Below the pieces are notes generated by a model that saw nothing but the letters and a program-made list of their open reading frames with translations, ran no database searches and had not been told where the DNA came from. A stretch of 64,000 nucleotides of DNA, from positions 124,001-188,000 of the forward strand of contig JAFQIA010000028.1 in the NCBI GenBank assembly GCA_017397725.1. The letters run 5' to 3'. Below, piece after piece: positions 36,462 to 45,671 of this stretch. Source of the stretch: Clostridia bacterium. GTDB lineage: Bacteria; Bacillota; Clostridia; Monoglobales; Monoglobaceae. The first letter of the stretch is position 1; the number at the start of each line of letters is the position of its first letter. The translations under genes were made by a program, and so were the position numbers.

Positions 36462-37789
36462 TCTTTTACTAAAAGTGTAACAGTTTCCACATGCGAAGTT
36501 TTTGGGAACATATTGACCGGAACCACCGGCTTTACGCTGTAGCCGTGTTCGGTCAGATACTTCAAATCCCGCGCCAGAGTCGATGGCTTACAGGAAACAT
36601 AAACAATCCGCTTGGGTTTTACCTGAGTGACCGTCTTTAGCAAGGATTCCTCGCACCCTTTTCTGGGCGGGTCTAAAATCACTACGTCGGGTTTTTCCCC
36701 ATTCTGCACCAGACGGGGTGCAAGGGATTCTGCCTTGCCACAGTAAAATTCAGCATTGTCGATTCCGTTCAGGCGGGCATTGGCCTTGGCGTTTTCAATC
36801 GCATCGGGAACCACCTCAACCCCTACCACCTTTTTGGCTTTGTCTGCCATAAAAAGTCCAATGGTGCCGATTCCGCAATACAAATCCCACAGCACCTCTT
36901 TGCCGCTAAGGTCGGCAAACTCCTTGGCAAGCTCATAGAGCCGCAAGGTTGCCTTGGGGTTCACCTGATAAAACGAAAGAGGCGAAATCTGAAACTTCAC
37001 CTTGCCGATACTGTCAGTTAAACATCCATCCCCCCAAAGGGTATGATTTTCATAGCCCAGCACCACATTGGTAGGCTTTTCATTGACATTCTGGACAATC
37101 CCCGCAATGGGCAGGCTGAGGCCCCGCAGACGGTCAATCAATTCCTGCCTATGGGGAATGTTTTTCTCAGCGGTGACCAAGGTCACCAGAATCCCACTTT
37201 CGCCGTTTCGGGTATAAATATGCCGCACCAAGCCGCTGTGGGTGCTTTCCTCATAAGCCGGAACAGAAAATTCCTCCATCCAGTCTGTCACCGCTTTCAG
37301 GATTTCCTGATTCCACTTTCCTTGTATCAGGCAGTCCTCTACCGGAATCACGTTATGGCTGTTTCTGCGATAAAGTCCCATCCCCTCAGGGGTAACAGGA
37401 AATTGCGCCTTGTTGCGATAACGGACTTCCTCCGATGGCATCTCCACCGGCTCGGCATCTATATCCAGCTTTCCAATACGACGCAGACAATCGGTGACCT
37501 TTTGTCGTTTGTAGGCAAGCTCGGTTTCGGTGTCCATATGCCAGAGCTGACAACCGCCGCATTGATAAAAATGAGGGCACTCCGCCTTTCTTCTGCCAAA
37601 GGAGGGTTTTTGCACCTCCAGCAGCTTTCCGTAGGCATAATTTTTCAACACCTTGACAATCAGCACCTGCACCTTTTCACCTACAATGGTATGAGGCACA
37701 AAAACCGCCACGCCGTCGATTCTGCCGACGCCGTCGCCCTCCTCAGTCATACCGGTGATTTCCACCTCGTAAATCTCATTCTTCTGCAT
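36446..37789 (-). CDS. rlmD: 23S rRNA (uracil-5-)-methyltransferase, RlmD/RumA family
   Basis: 447 residues: N-terminal TRAM domain (residues 1-60), cysteine cluster CPHFYQCGGC, then a class I methyltransferase domain with the DLYCGIGTIG SAM motif, the LDPPRKGC motif and the catalytic-cysteine motif VSCKPSTLARDL. It makes m5U in 23S rRNA; the exact position (1939 or 747-type) cannot be told. It is the last gene of a minus-strand cluster, nine bases after the GH26-like gene. Confidence 0.92.
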   Translation of the reverse strand: MQKNEIYEVEITGMTEEGDGVGRIDGVAVFVPHTIVGEKVQVLIVKVLKNYAYGKLLEVQKPSFGRRKAECPHFYQCGGCQLWHMDTETELAYKRQKVTDCLRRIGKLDIDAEPVEMPSEEVRYRNKAQFPVTPEGMGLYRRNSHNVIPVEDCLIQGKWNQEILKAVTDWMEEFSVPAYEESTHSGLVRHIYTRNGESGILVTLVTAEKNIPHRQELIDRLRGLSLPIAGIVQNVNEKPTNVVLGYENHTLWGDGCLTDSIGKVKFQISPLSFYQVNPKATLRLYELAKEFADLSGKEVLWDLYCGIGTIGLFMADKAKKVVGVEVVPDAIENAKANARLNGIDNAEFYCGKAESLAPRLVQNGEKPDVVILDPPRKGCEESLLKTVTQVKPKRIVYVSCKPSTLARDLKYLTEHGYSVKPVVPVNMFPKTSHVETVTLLVKEKGCP

Positions 37790-37798
37790 AGTTTCTCC

Positions 37799-39727
37799 TT
37801 AATCGGTCGTCACAGTCACCTTGTTTTCTGCCTCTACCCAGTTCACCTTTGCCTGCAATGCCTCGCTGACCGCACGGACAGGAACCATGGTTCTGCCGTT
37901 GATAATGCGGGCAGGGGTGTCTAACACAATCACCGTGCCATTCTTTCGCAGTTCCTTTTGGTCAATGGTAATCTCCAAGGTCACACCGCCCTTGACTGCC
38001 TTTGCAGTCTGGGTGGCATCATCCCAACTGACCACCGCACCCAAGGTTTCAAAAATGGTCCGCATGGGAACCAAAACTCTGTCGTTTTCCATCATGGCAA
38101 CGGTGTCGCTGATAAGCTCCTTGCCATTGACTTCAACCGGAATATTCTCGGTAACCCACAGGGTATAATTCGCCTCGGTGACCACACTTCCTTTGGAAAG
38201 AACCTCCACCTTAAGGGTGTGTTCCCCAATCCAGGTATTGGCGAAATTGTAGTTGAGCAGGTAGGGTGCCTCATCCGCCTGACCGATGGTGTTTCCGTCC
38301 AGACTGTAGCGCACAGTGGGTTTGTCATCCCCGAAAATATGGGGATAGGTATAAAGCGGGGTCTGCTTTTGCGCAAATACCATATGATTGGTGACAGGCT
38401 GATAGGTCTGGCTCGCACTGTCCCCATAATTCCGGATAAAATGCGGTGCCCCAATCAGGCTTTGATATGCGCTTTGCATAGCGCTGTTGTGAGACAGGGC
38501 ATAGTCATTGGTTTCCGGTGCTACATAGGTATTGAAATAAGCAATCAACTTCACTTGCGGATACACCATAGGCACAAACCAGTACATCCTCTTCAGGTTG
38601 TTCACCGCCCAATCGGTGTTGTCCCTGCCCATAGACACCGTCTTGTGGGCACTGCCACACTCGGAAAGCATTATCGGCTTTCTGTCACCAAATTTTTCAA
38701 CTGCCTCTTTTACCACCATCACAGGGTCTGCCGCATCGCCGGCAGAAAAACAAACCTCATTAAACCGCATATCCACCGGCCATTCCTGACCTTGGAAATG
38801 ACGAATCAAATAGGCGGAAATTCCCACCCAATCCACATAGGCATCTCCGGGATAAAAGTCCTCCATTTTGGTGTTCCACTCCGAGGCATGCGCCACCGAC
38901 CAAACTGTTGCCACGTGACGGGTCCGTTGATGGACCGCATCCGCAAGGAACCGGAATGCTGTCTGGAACGCCTGTGGGTCCGGCTTATCGCCCCAGATGT
39001 TCATTTCTGCACCGATACGCAGATACATAGGTACATCCGCATACTGATTCAGGACATTGAGGAAATCATTCACATAGGAGCCTTGGCTTGGGATACCCCA
39101 AAGGGCACTTCCCTCGCCCTGAATGTTCCAGGCAATCTCTACCGCCTGCTTCCGCTCTCTTGCCTGTTTGAGAATCAAATGGTCCCAGTCGTTGGGCATA
39201 TCTCCAAAGTTGATATACAAAAGAACCATAGATTCCTGTACCTGACTGGTTTCGGAAATCTGTCCCATCAGGGTGCCAAACTGCGGTTCGTTGCGGGAAC
39301 CGTAATACTTTTGCGGTTGTACCGCCTTGGTATACGCTTGCACGGTAGGGCGGTACTGTGCCGCCTTTGCCTTGGCAATCTTTACCCCGTCGGTCCAGTT
39401 CATAAACTCTCCATAAGGAATGTAACGCTCATAGTAGTATGCCGCAGAGGGAAAATTCCCCGCGCGGTCATAGGCATCTGCCACATCATAATAGCGGGAT
39501 GCCAGAATCTCTTTGATTTGCTGGGTTTCCTCCAAGCCGGAAAGCAGATTGATGGTCGCCTCTCCATATTGGATGATACCGTTATCATCACCATTGTCTT
39601 TTGCGGCAGCGTAATTGTCATTGATGCCCCAGAACTGATTGGGCAGCTTTGCCGCCATTACGGTTGTGGGCAAAAGGGTGATGAGCAACACACCTACCAA
39701 AATTACGGAAATCCAATTCTTTTTCAT
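37799..39727 (-). CDS. Secreted GH26-like glycoside hydrolase with copper-amine-oxidase-N (stalk) domain
   Basis: 642 residues. A signal peptide (residues 1-26, KNWISVILVGVLLITLLPTT then VMAA) is followed by a TPR-like helical segment (about 45-115). A TIM-barrel region (about 140-400) resembles GH26: RIGAEMNIW supplies the acid/base Glu and LSECGSAH the nucleophile Glu, although the usual His before Glu is replaced by Ala. A C-terminal stalk domain of the copper amine oxidase N-terminal type covers about 535-642. It may act on cell-wall or beta-mannan-like polymers. It lies in a DNA-repair cluster, which is unexpected. Confidence 0.75.
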   Translation of the reverse strand: MKKNWISVILVGVLLITLLPTTVMAAKLPNQFWGINDNYAAAKDNGDDNGIIQYGEATINLLSGLEETQQIKEILASRYYDVADAYDRAGNFPSAAYYYERYIPYGEFMNWTDGVKIAKAKAAQYRPTVQAYTKAVQPQKYYGSRNEPQFGTLMGQISETSQVQESMVLLYINFGDMPNDWDHLILKQARERKQAVEIAWNIQGEGSALWGIPSQGSYVNDFLNVLNQYADVPMYLRIGAEMNIWGDKPDPQAFQTAFRFLADAVHQRTRHVATVWSVAHASEWNTKMEDFYPGDAYVDWVGISAYLIRHFQGQEWPVDMRFNEVCFSAGDAADPVMVVKEAVEKFGDRKPIMLSECGSAHKTVSMGRDNTDWAVNNLKRMYWFVPMVYPQVKLIAYFNTYVAPETNDYALSHNSAMQSAYQSLIGAPHFIRNYGDSASQTYQPVTNHMVFAQKQTPLYTYPHIFGDDKPTVRYSLDGNTIGQADEAPYLLNYNFANTWIGEHTLKVEVLSKGSVVTEANYTLWVTENIPVEVNGKELISDTVAMMENDRVLVPMRTIFETLGAVVSWDDATQTAKAVKGGVTLEITIDQKELRKNGTVIVLDTPARIINGRTMVPVRAVSEALQAKVNWVEAENKVTVTTD

Positions 39728-39739
39728 AAAACTTCCTCC

Positions 39740-40339
39740 TTATAATTCTACTCTCCATTGCATCGCCTTAGAAAGAGTCACTTCATCGGCAAACTCCAAT
39801 TCTCCCCCCACGGGTACGCCGTGGGCAATCCGTGTCACCTTAACCCCAAAGGGTTTGAGCAGCTTTGAGATATACATTGCAGTGGTTTCCCCCTCCAGAT
39901 TGGGGTTGGTCGCCATAATGACCTCCTGAACCTCGCCACTTGTCACACGGGCAACCAATTCCTTGATACGGATATCATCAGGGCCGATATTATCCATAGG
40001 GGAAATGGCACCGTGGAGCACATGGTAGACTCCTTTGAACTCATTGGTTCGCTCCATCTGCAACACATCTTTGGGACTTTCCATCACGCAAATCACGCTT
40101 TTGTCCCGTCCGGGATTGTCGCAAATATTACAAACCTCTTTGTCCGAAAGATTTTGACATTCCTTGCAATAGCACAAGGATTTTTTGGCGTGGACAATGG
40201 CGTGGGCAAATTTTTCCGCCTTTTCTACGGGTTGATTGAGCACATAGAATGCCAGTCTTTGTGCCGTCTTGCTCCCGATTCCGGGAAGCTTTTCAAATTC
40301 TTCGATTAAATTCTGCAAGGGTGCTGCAAAGTATTCCAT
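39740..40339 (-). CDS. recR: Recombination protein RecR
   Basis: 199 residues with the helix-hairpin-helix [13 protein letters not shown], the C4 zinc finger [18 protein letters not shown], the Toprim domain ([11 protein letters not shown]) and the C-terminal [18 protein letters not shown] Walker-B-like segment. It acts with RecF/RecO in gap repair. Usually recR sits with dnaX and ybaB; here it follows recD2 by 12 bases. Confidence 0.97.
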   Translation of the reverse strand: MEYFAAPLQNLIEEFEKLPGIGSKTAQRLAFYVLNQPVEKAEKFAHAIVHAKKSLCYCKECQNLSDKEVCNICDNPGRDKSVICVMESPKDVLQMERTNEFKGVYHVLHGAISPMDNIGPDDIRIKELVARVTSGEVQEVIMATNPNLEGETTAMYISKLLKPFGVKVTRIAHGVPVGGELEFADEVTLSKAMQWRVEL

Positions 40340-40351
40340 CTTTTTTCTCCT

Positions 40352-42550
40352 CTAAAATATCTGTAATTTATCTTTCAGTCCGGAAAACCGACCCTGAATA
40401 TTATCATTATCTACAAACGCCTTGATATACTCTTCCTGTCCCACCAAAACCACCAAGGATTTAGCACGGGTAATGGCGGTGTAAAACAGGTTTCTGGTCA
40501 TCAACAGCCGATGGGTTTCAAACATTGGCATCACCACCACGTCAAATTCACTACCCTGACTTTTATGTACGGTGACGGCATAGGCAAGCTCCAACTCATC
40601 CAAAAGCAGAAAATCATAATGCACCAGCTTGTCATCAAACACCACCGAAACCTTTTGACTGCGATTGTCAATGTCGATGATAAAGCCCACATCGCCGTTG
40701 AACATCCCCAGTCCCTTTTCTCCATCGGACAGGCGCTCCCATTCCAGTTGGTAGTTATTCTTAATCTGCATCACCTTGTCCCCCACACGGAAAATGCATC
40801 GTTGGGTCAATTTTTCCGCCTTGTCGGGGCTTGCGGGATTTAAGGCATCCTGTAACACCGCATTGAGGTTCTGCACGCCTATCAGAGATTTTCTCGTCGG
40901 GGTAAGCACCTGTACCTGGGAAAGGTTGGTCAGCCCATATGCCTTGGGGAGCCGTCTTGCACAAAGGTCTGCAATGGTGTCGGGCAGAGAAAGCGGGTCC
41001 TCACGGGTAACCAGAAAGAAATCATTATCCTTGTCATTGAGCAAAGGCATCTCCCCACGGTTGATGCGGTGGGCATTAACCACAATCATACTCTCCCGTG
41101 CCTGACGGAAAATCTCGGTCAAGCGGATGCAGGTCAGTACATCGCTGTCAATGATGTCTTTTAAGACGTTGCCCGCTCCTACCGAGGGAAGCTGGTCGCT
41201 GTCCCCCACCATAACCACGCGGGTGCCTCGGGGAATAGCATCCAACAAACTGTGCATCAACAGAATATCCACCATAGACATCTCATCAATAATGAGCACA
41301 TCACATTCCAGAGGGTTTTGATTGTTGCGGGCAAACTGAGTCCCCACCGAATCAATACCCGGTGTGATTTCGAGCAGACGATGGATGGTTTTTGCCTCGG
41401 TGCCGCAAAGCTCGGTCATCCGCTTTGCCGCCCGCCCTGTGGGAGCGGTCAGCATCACCCTGCGGTTGGTACGCTCCATCAGGGCAATGATGGTTTTGAT
41501 GATGGTGGTTTTTCCTGTACCGGGGCCACCGGTAATCACCATGGCAGAATTTTCAAATACTGCCTCCACCGCCTCCATCTGTGCCTCAGCAAGATGGATT
41601 CCGGTTTCTTCTTCCACCTCTTCAATCAAGGACTGAAGCTCCTGATGATTGGTGTCAAACACAAGCTGGGACATCTCCAAAATCCGCTCTGCCACCTGCT
41701 TTTCTGCATCATAGAACAGCCTGAGATAAAGGGCGTCATATTCCCCCATATTATTGAGCACCAATTCTTCTTTCAAAAGCATTTCGGCAACAGCCTCTTC
41801 TGCCACCAGCTTTTCGATCTCCAGAAACTGTGCTGCTTGTCCCACCACGGTGCTCCGCGGCAAAAAGGTGTGCCCGTTAAGATAGCCGATTTGCTGCATC
41901 AAGTAACGGATGCCCGAAGAAACCCGTGCAAAGGAATTCTGGTCGATCCCAAGCTCCTTTGCCATGCTGTCCGCAGTCTGAAAACTGATGCCGTCCACCT
42001 TGTCCGCCAAGACATAGGGGTTCTCGGTGACCATCTGTACGGTGGCTGCACCAAACAGCTTAAAGGCCTTGACCGCAGAGCCTGGAGAGATCCCAAAGCG
42101 TTGGAAGAACATCACCACTTCCCGCACACCGATGAGCTCCACATACTTTTTGTAGATGGCATCCACCTTTTTCTTGCTGAGTCCTGAAATCACCAACAGT
42201 CTGTCCGGCTCGTGCTCAATCACGTCCAGCGCCTCCGCCCCAAACAGTTCCACAATCTTGCGGGCTGTACTTTTGCCGATGCCGGGAAGCAATCCGGATG
42301 CCAGATATTTTTCAATTTCCGTTTCGGTGGAAGGCATTTTGCGTTCATAATACTCCACCTTGAACTGATCCCCATATTCCACATGGGTGACCCACTGACC
42401 GTGAACCAGAATGGTTTCACCCTCAGTCAGGTTGGGCATGTATCCGGTCAGGGTAATCAACTGCCCACCGCTGGAAATATCGCAGACAGTATACCCGTTT
42501 TCCGGATTTTCATAAATGACTTCCTCTACCATTCCTTCGATTTGCAGCAC
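40352..42550 (-). CDS. recD2: RecD2 family ATP-dependent 5'-3' DNA helicase
   Basis: 732-residue SF1B helicase. The N-terminal OB-like and HhH region includes GLLPGIGKSTARKIVELFG; the helicase core has Walker A GGPGTGKTT, motif II IDEMSMVD, motif III VGDSDQLPSVGAG, and motif V/VI AYAVTVHKSQGSEFD and YTAITRAKSLVVLVG. RecD2 lacks RecBC partners and works in repair and fork stability. First gene of recD2-recR-GH26-like-rlmD. Confidence 0.95.
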   Translation of the reverse strand: MLQIEGMVEEVIYENPENGYTVCDISSGGQLITLTGYMPNLTEGETILVHGQWVTHVEYGDQFKVEYYERKMPSTETEIEKYLASGLLPGIGKSTARKIVELFGAEALDVIEHEPDRLLVISGLSKKKVDAIYKKYVELIGVREVVMFFQRFGISPGSAVKAFKLFGAATVQMVTENPYVLADKVDGISFQTADSMAKELGIDQNSFARVSSGIRYLMQQIGYLNGHTFLPRSTVVGQAAQFLEIEKLVAEEAVAEMLLKEELVLNNMGEYDALYLRLFYDAEKQVAERILEMSQLVFDTNHQELQSLIEEVEEETGIHLAEAQMEAVEAVFENSAMVITGGPGTGKTTIIKTIIALMERTNRRVMLTAPTGRAAKRMTELCGTEAKTIHRLLEITPGIDSVGTQFARNNQNPLECDVLIIDEMSMVDILLMHSLLDAIPRGTRVVMVGDSDQLPSVGAGNVLKDIIDSDVLTCIRLTEIFRQARESMIVVNAHRINRGEMPLLNDKDNDFFLVTREDPLSLPDTIADLCARRLPKAYGLTNLSQVQVLTPTRKSLIGVQNLNAVLQDALNPASPDKAEKLTQRCIFRVGDKVMQIKNNYQLEWERLSDGEKGLGMFNGDVGFIIDIDNRSQKVSVVFDDKLVHYDFLLLDELELAYAVTVHKSQGSEFDVVVMPMFETHRLLMTRNLFYTAITRAKSLVVLVGQEEYIKAFVDNDNIQGRFSGLKDKLQIF

Positions 42551-42610
42551 CCTGACACCCCCTTTTTATAAAACTATATCTCACCATCCCGATTGTGATA
42601 CGCTCGGGTC

Positions 42611-42680
42611 AATAGGTCCTACTATTTTCTACTTGGTTTTTCCTTGAACAAGATCCATTAGAACCTGTGAGAATTTTGAG
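42611..42680. repeat. Diverged repeat R1 flanking the membrane-protein gene
   Basis: Starts AATAGGTCCTACTATT and contains TTGAACAAGATCCATTAGAAC; the same order of words appears at 43677-43745 (R2) in the same orientation. The near-palindromic core TAGGWCCTA is shared. Confidence 0.55.
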
Positions 42681-42687
42681 ATTTTTT

Positions 42688-43557
42688 CTATGCCTTAATC
42701 AATTCTTTCTCTTCAGTTTCAATTTTTTCTTCTATTTTTATTTTTGCTTTTTGCTCGTGTTTTGCTATTATCTGTTTAGTGTTGAGATTAGGCATGGGAA
42801 TATTTATTTTAAATAAGAAATTTATAAACCAAATAACAAAGAAAACAATTATTATAGGTAAAGCACAATATGTAATTATAAATAACGCAATTGCATCAAT
42901 GAAACTATTTAATATTTGTTTTGCTTTTTCTCCCACATCAGAAACATTATCTTTAATATTATCAAGCATTTTATCTATCCAATATTTTTCTTCTTCACCA
43001 TTCTCAACAACACTTTCTTCTAAATCTGTGACCACATGTTCAACTGTTGATTGGTTAGCTTCATAAATCATGTCGCTTATCTTCATACTAAAAGGTATAA
43101 TTGAAACTATGACTAATGCAAAAACAATGAATTTAAGTGCTAATATTTTTAATGTTCTTTTTTTTATAAAAGTATAAAGTCCAAACATAACACAAGATAT
43201 TGGTATTAAAAGATTAAACGATAAGCATCCCATTACAGTGAGCAGTGATTTTTCCAAAACTAATGCACACACAACTATTAATAAATATGAACTTAATTCC
43301 ATAATCTGATTTGCAATAGGTGTGGTTGCATCACCCGGAATTGCAGCCAAAGCCGTTGAGGTTGCAGCAGTCGTTGCTGTTACACCCATAACAATTGCTT
43401 TTTTCTCATCAATTGATTGAATTGTTGATTTATAACTTTCAGGTGATGTTGCAATTTTTGAAATTACTGTCATCGATAATACCGCGACCATTAACAGCAA
43501 TATTATATAACCACTTTTCTTTGCGATTTCTTTTGATACAAATTCTTTAAAACTCAT
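42688..43557 (-). CDS. Membrane protein of unknown function
   Basis: 289 residues, not recognised. There is an N-terminal helix (about 17-35), an Ala/Thr-rich stretch VTATTAATSTALAAIPG around residues 60-75, and helices near 87-105, 108-130 and 138-155. An acidic, probably extracytoplasmic loop follows (about 165-210, with VENGEEEKYW), then a pair of helices near 220-250, and a charged Lys/Glu tail (KIKIEEKIETEEKELIKA). Base composition is much more AT-rich than recD2 next door. It sits between diverged direct repeats R1 and R2, which suggests acquisition as a unit. Confidence 0.7.
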   Translation of the reverse strand: MSFKEFVSKEIAKKSGYIILLLMVAVLSMTVISKIATSPESYKSTIQSIDEKKAIVMGVTATTAATSTALAAIPGDATTPIANQIMELSSYLLIVVCALVLEKSLLTVMGCLSFNLLIPISCVMFGLYTFIKKRTLKILALKFIVFALVIVSIIPFSMKISDMIYEANQSTVEHVVTDLEESVVENGEEEKYWIDKMLDNIKDNVSDVGEKAKQILNSFIDAIALFIITYCALPIIIVFFVIWFINFLFKINIPMPNLNTKQIIAKHEQKAKIKIEEKIETEEKELIKA

Positions 43558-43810
43558 ATTAACTCCTCATCCGTTATAAATTAAGAAAAACTTTTTCTCA
43601 TAACATCACTTGTAGTTTTTGCAAATACATCATTCGACAAAATTCTTACTTGTGTCAAGTCAGGCGAACAGTGAATAATAGGACCTACTATTTTTCCCTT
43701 AATTTTTCACTGCTTTTTTTCGAACAAAATTCTTTAGAACCCGCAGGAATACTAGATTTTCCTGCCCGATATGTAAATATTTATTACCGGCAAACTATTA
43801 TATTTGATTT
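43558..43810. other. Noncoding spacer with repeat R2 and a hairpin
   Basis: No gene seen. It includes TGTCAAGTCAGGCGAAC near 43653 (similar to words near 45508), repeat R2, and an inverted repeat GCAGGAA...TTTTCCTGC (about 43753-43776). Confidence 0.5.
43677..43745. repeat. Diverged repeat R2
   Basis: Starts AATAGGACCTACTATT and contains CGAACAAAATTCTTTAGAAC; counterpart of R1 at 42611-42680. The two copies differ by substitutions and an insertion, so they are old. Confidence 0.55.
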
Positions 43811-44665
43811 TTAATTCTCCTCTTTGTTTTCTTCGTACATTCCACGATAAAATTCAATTTCTCCATCAAGCACCTCTTCGTCGTATCCCAAATTCAGTGC
43901 TTTGTTATAGTACCTTTTTGCATTTTTCTCGTCTCTTTTCAAGTCATAAGCTACCAACAATAAAAGTGTTGCTTCTTTACTATCATTAGTAATATCAAGC
44001 ACTTTTTCTGCATCTAAAATCGCCTCATCAGGTCTATAATTTTCAAGATACAGCTGTGCACGATTTAAATATGCTTGCTCATAATGTGGATTACTTCCGA
44101 TTGCTTTTTCGTAATGTTCAAATGCCGCTTCCAAGTCTTCTTCAGACGAATACAGCAATGCAATATTATTATTTGCTATTGCGTTTTGGGGAGAAAGTTT
44201 TAGTACTTTTTTATACATTTCAATTGCTTCTTCCACATAACCAGAGTCCTCATAAGATAATGCAATAAAAATCATGCACGGAACAACATCATCGTTTTTA
44301 AATGCCTTCCGACAAAGCTTCGACAGCCGTTTTATCCCACGCTTATACTTTTCGTTATTATAGTCATATATACCAAGGAGCAACATTCTTTTCAAGTTTG
44401 GATTATCACCAAAAGCATTTCCTATTATATGTGCATATGCACTTTTATAGGTTTGAAAGTTTTGTTCAAGAAGGCGTTTGTTTGATCTCACAAATACCAA
44501 CACAATAGAACAAAGTATACACAGCACCTTTAAAAGTTTTTCGGTATACACCGTGCCCAACAAAAATACATCATAAAGATATATCGACACAACCACAATA
44601 GCACAAATAATCAAAACACCAATATTTATGTATCTCTTTTTCACAGTATCATTTCCTTTCGACAT
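43811..44665 (-). CDS. TPR-repeat membrane-anchored protein
   Basis: 284 residues. Two N-terminal membrane helices (about 12-30 and 40-58) are followed by at least four TPR units (about residues 120-260; for example VEEAIEMYKKVLKLSPQNAIA and LEAAFEHYEKAIGSNPHYEQA). It is probably a scaffold facing the cytoplasm; partner unknown. AAGGAAATG precedes the start. AT-rich patch, upstream of the 289-residue membrane protein on the same strand. Confidence 0.8.
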   Translation of the reverse strand: MSKGNDTVKKRYINIGVLIICAIVVVSIYLYDVFLLGTVYTEKLLKVLCILCSIVLVFVRSNKRLLEQNFQTYKSAYAHIIGNAFGDNPNLKRMLLLGIYDYNNEKYKRGIKRLSKLCRKAFKNDDVVPCMIFIALSYEDSGYVEEAIEMYKKVLKLSPQNAIANNNIALLYSSEEDLEAAFEHYEKAIGSNPHYEQAYLNRAQLYLENYRPDEAILDAEKVLDITNDSKEATLLLLVAYDLKRDEKNAKRYYNKALNLGYDEEVLDGEIEFYRGMYEENKEEN

Positions 44666-44677
44666 TGCGACACATAA

Positions 44678-44697
44678 GGTTTAGATGCAAACCTTTT
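44678..44697. repeat. Short hairpin containing the recurrent TTTAGATGC word
   Basis: AAGGTTT-AGATGC-AAACCTT followed by T run, just upstream of the TPR gene. It looks like a plus-strand terminator although no plus-strand gene precedes it. Confidence 0.45.
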
Positions 44698-44734
44698 TTG
44701 GTGTGAAGTTTATATAATGTTAGAAACAAAAAGA

Positions 44735-45463
44735 TTATTCCAGTATATTGCTGGTTATAAAGTCTACCCCGTAAGAAACTAATTTTTCTGCATCTTCTTT
44801 ATCATCACAAGTCCAGCAGTTAACTTTGATTCCTTTTGAATGTAAATATTCAATATTTTCTGCAGTTAATTGTTTATGATATATGTCAAGGTTAAGATTG
44901 TTCGCGCATAATTTTTCTATCAATTCATTTGTGATTTCCTTTGATGTAAGGAACTGAACATCGTTTTCAGGGAGAAATTTTCTTACATTAACACAGTTTT
45001 CAAAATCGAATGAAATAAAAATAACATTGTCAATATATTCTAATTCTTTGATTTCATCTATCAGTTTTTCTATATACTTCTCCTCAAAATGGTTCTTTAT
45101 TTCAAGTACGCAAGTTTTTTCGTATTTTTTGCAAATCTTGATATATTCACTCAAAAGAGGTATTCTTATATCTTTTCTGTCTGTTGTGTTATCCAAATCA
45201 GGAAGCACAATTTTTTCGACTTCTGAATAATCGCTTTCCTCTACATTGATGTTGTACTCCGCTAAAGAAATTCTTTCCGTTGTTTCATCATGGATAATTA
45301 TAAATTTCCCATCCCTTGTAACATGCACATCAGTTTCTATGCCAAAATAACTCCTGTTGCCTGCAGCAACAAATGCAGGGCATGTATTTTCCCTTTCAAT
45401 ACCGCTTAAACCTCTATGTGCTATCATCTTTACTCCATTTGAATTAATTTTTATAGATTTCAT
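44735..45463 (-). CDS. Glycerophosphodiester phosphodiesterase family protein
   Basis: 242-residue TIM-barrel protein with the GDPD motifs MIAHRGLSG (catalytic His), ERENTCPAF and GIETDVHVTRDGKFIIIHDE (metal ligands, second catalytic His). The last barrel strands end GVDFITSN, as in the family. It hydrolyses glycerophosphodiesters to glycerol-3-phosphate; being cytoplasmic it would use imported or internal lipid breakdown products. The ATG at 45463 has AAAGGAG upstream. AT-rich composition like its two downstream neighbours. Confidence 0.92.
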   Translation of the reverse strand: MKSIKINSNGVKMIAHRGLSGIERENTCPAFVAAGNRSYFGIETDVHVTRDGKFIIIHDETTERISLAEYNINVEESDYSEVEKIVLPDLDNTTDRKDIRIPLLSEYIKICKKYEKTCVLEIKNHFEEKYIEKLIDEIKELEYIDNVIFISFDFENCVNVRKFLPENDVQFLTSKEITNELIEKLCANNLNLDIYHKQLTAENIEYLHSKGIKVNCWTCDDKEDAEKLVSYGVDFITSNILE

Positions 45464-45530
45464 ATAAAAACTCCTTTCGATAATATTCGACATATCCGTA
45501 TGGTTCGTGTCAAGTCAGGATAAAAAACTA

Positions 45531-45671
45531 TTACTTTTTTGCAATGACAATGGGCTGATAAAAACCTGTTTCTTTTGGAAATTCCCATATCTGTTTTATG
45601 AATATACAGTTGGTCATATTGGGATGCCAGATTGTTATAAAAGGTCCGTAATATCCATACAATGATTTCCC
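45531..45671 (-). pseudogene. C-terminal gene remnant in frame behind the sulfatase stop
   Basis: Directly after the sulfatase TAA, the same reading frame stays open for 46 codons with protein-like content (LYGYYGPFITIWHPNMTN, then IKQIWEFPKETGFYQPIV, IAKK) and ends at TAA 45531. It has no start codon of its own and no recognised family. It is probably the tail of a lost gene, or less likely a former sulfatase extension. Confidence 0.45.
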
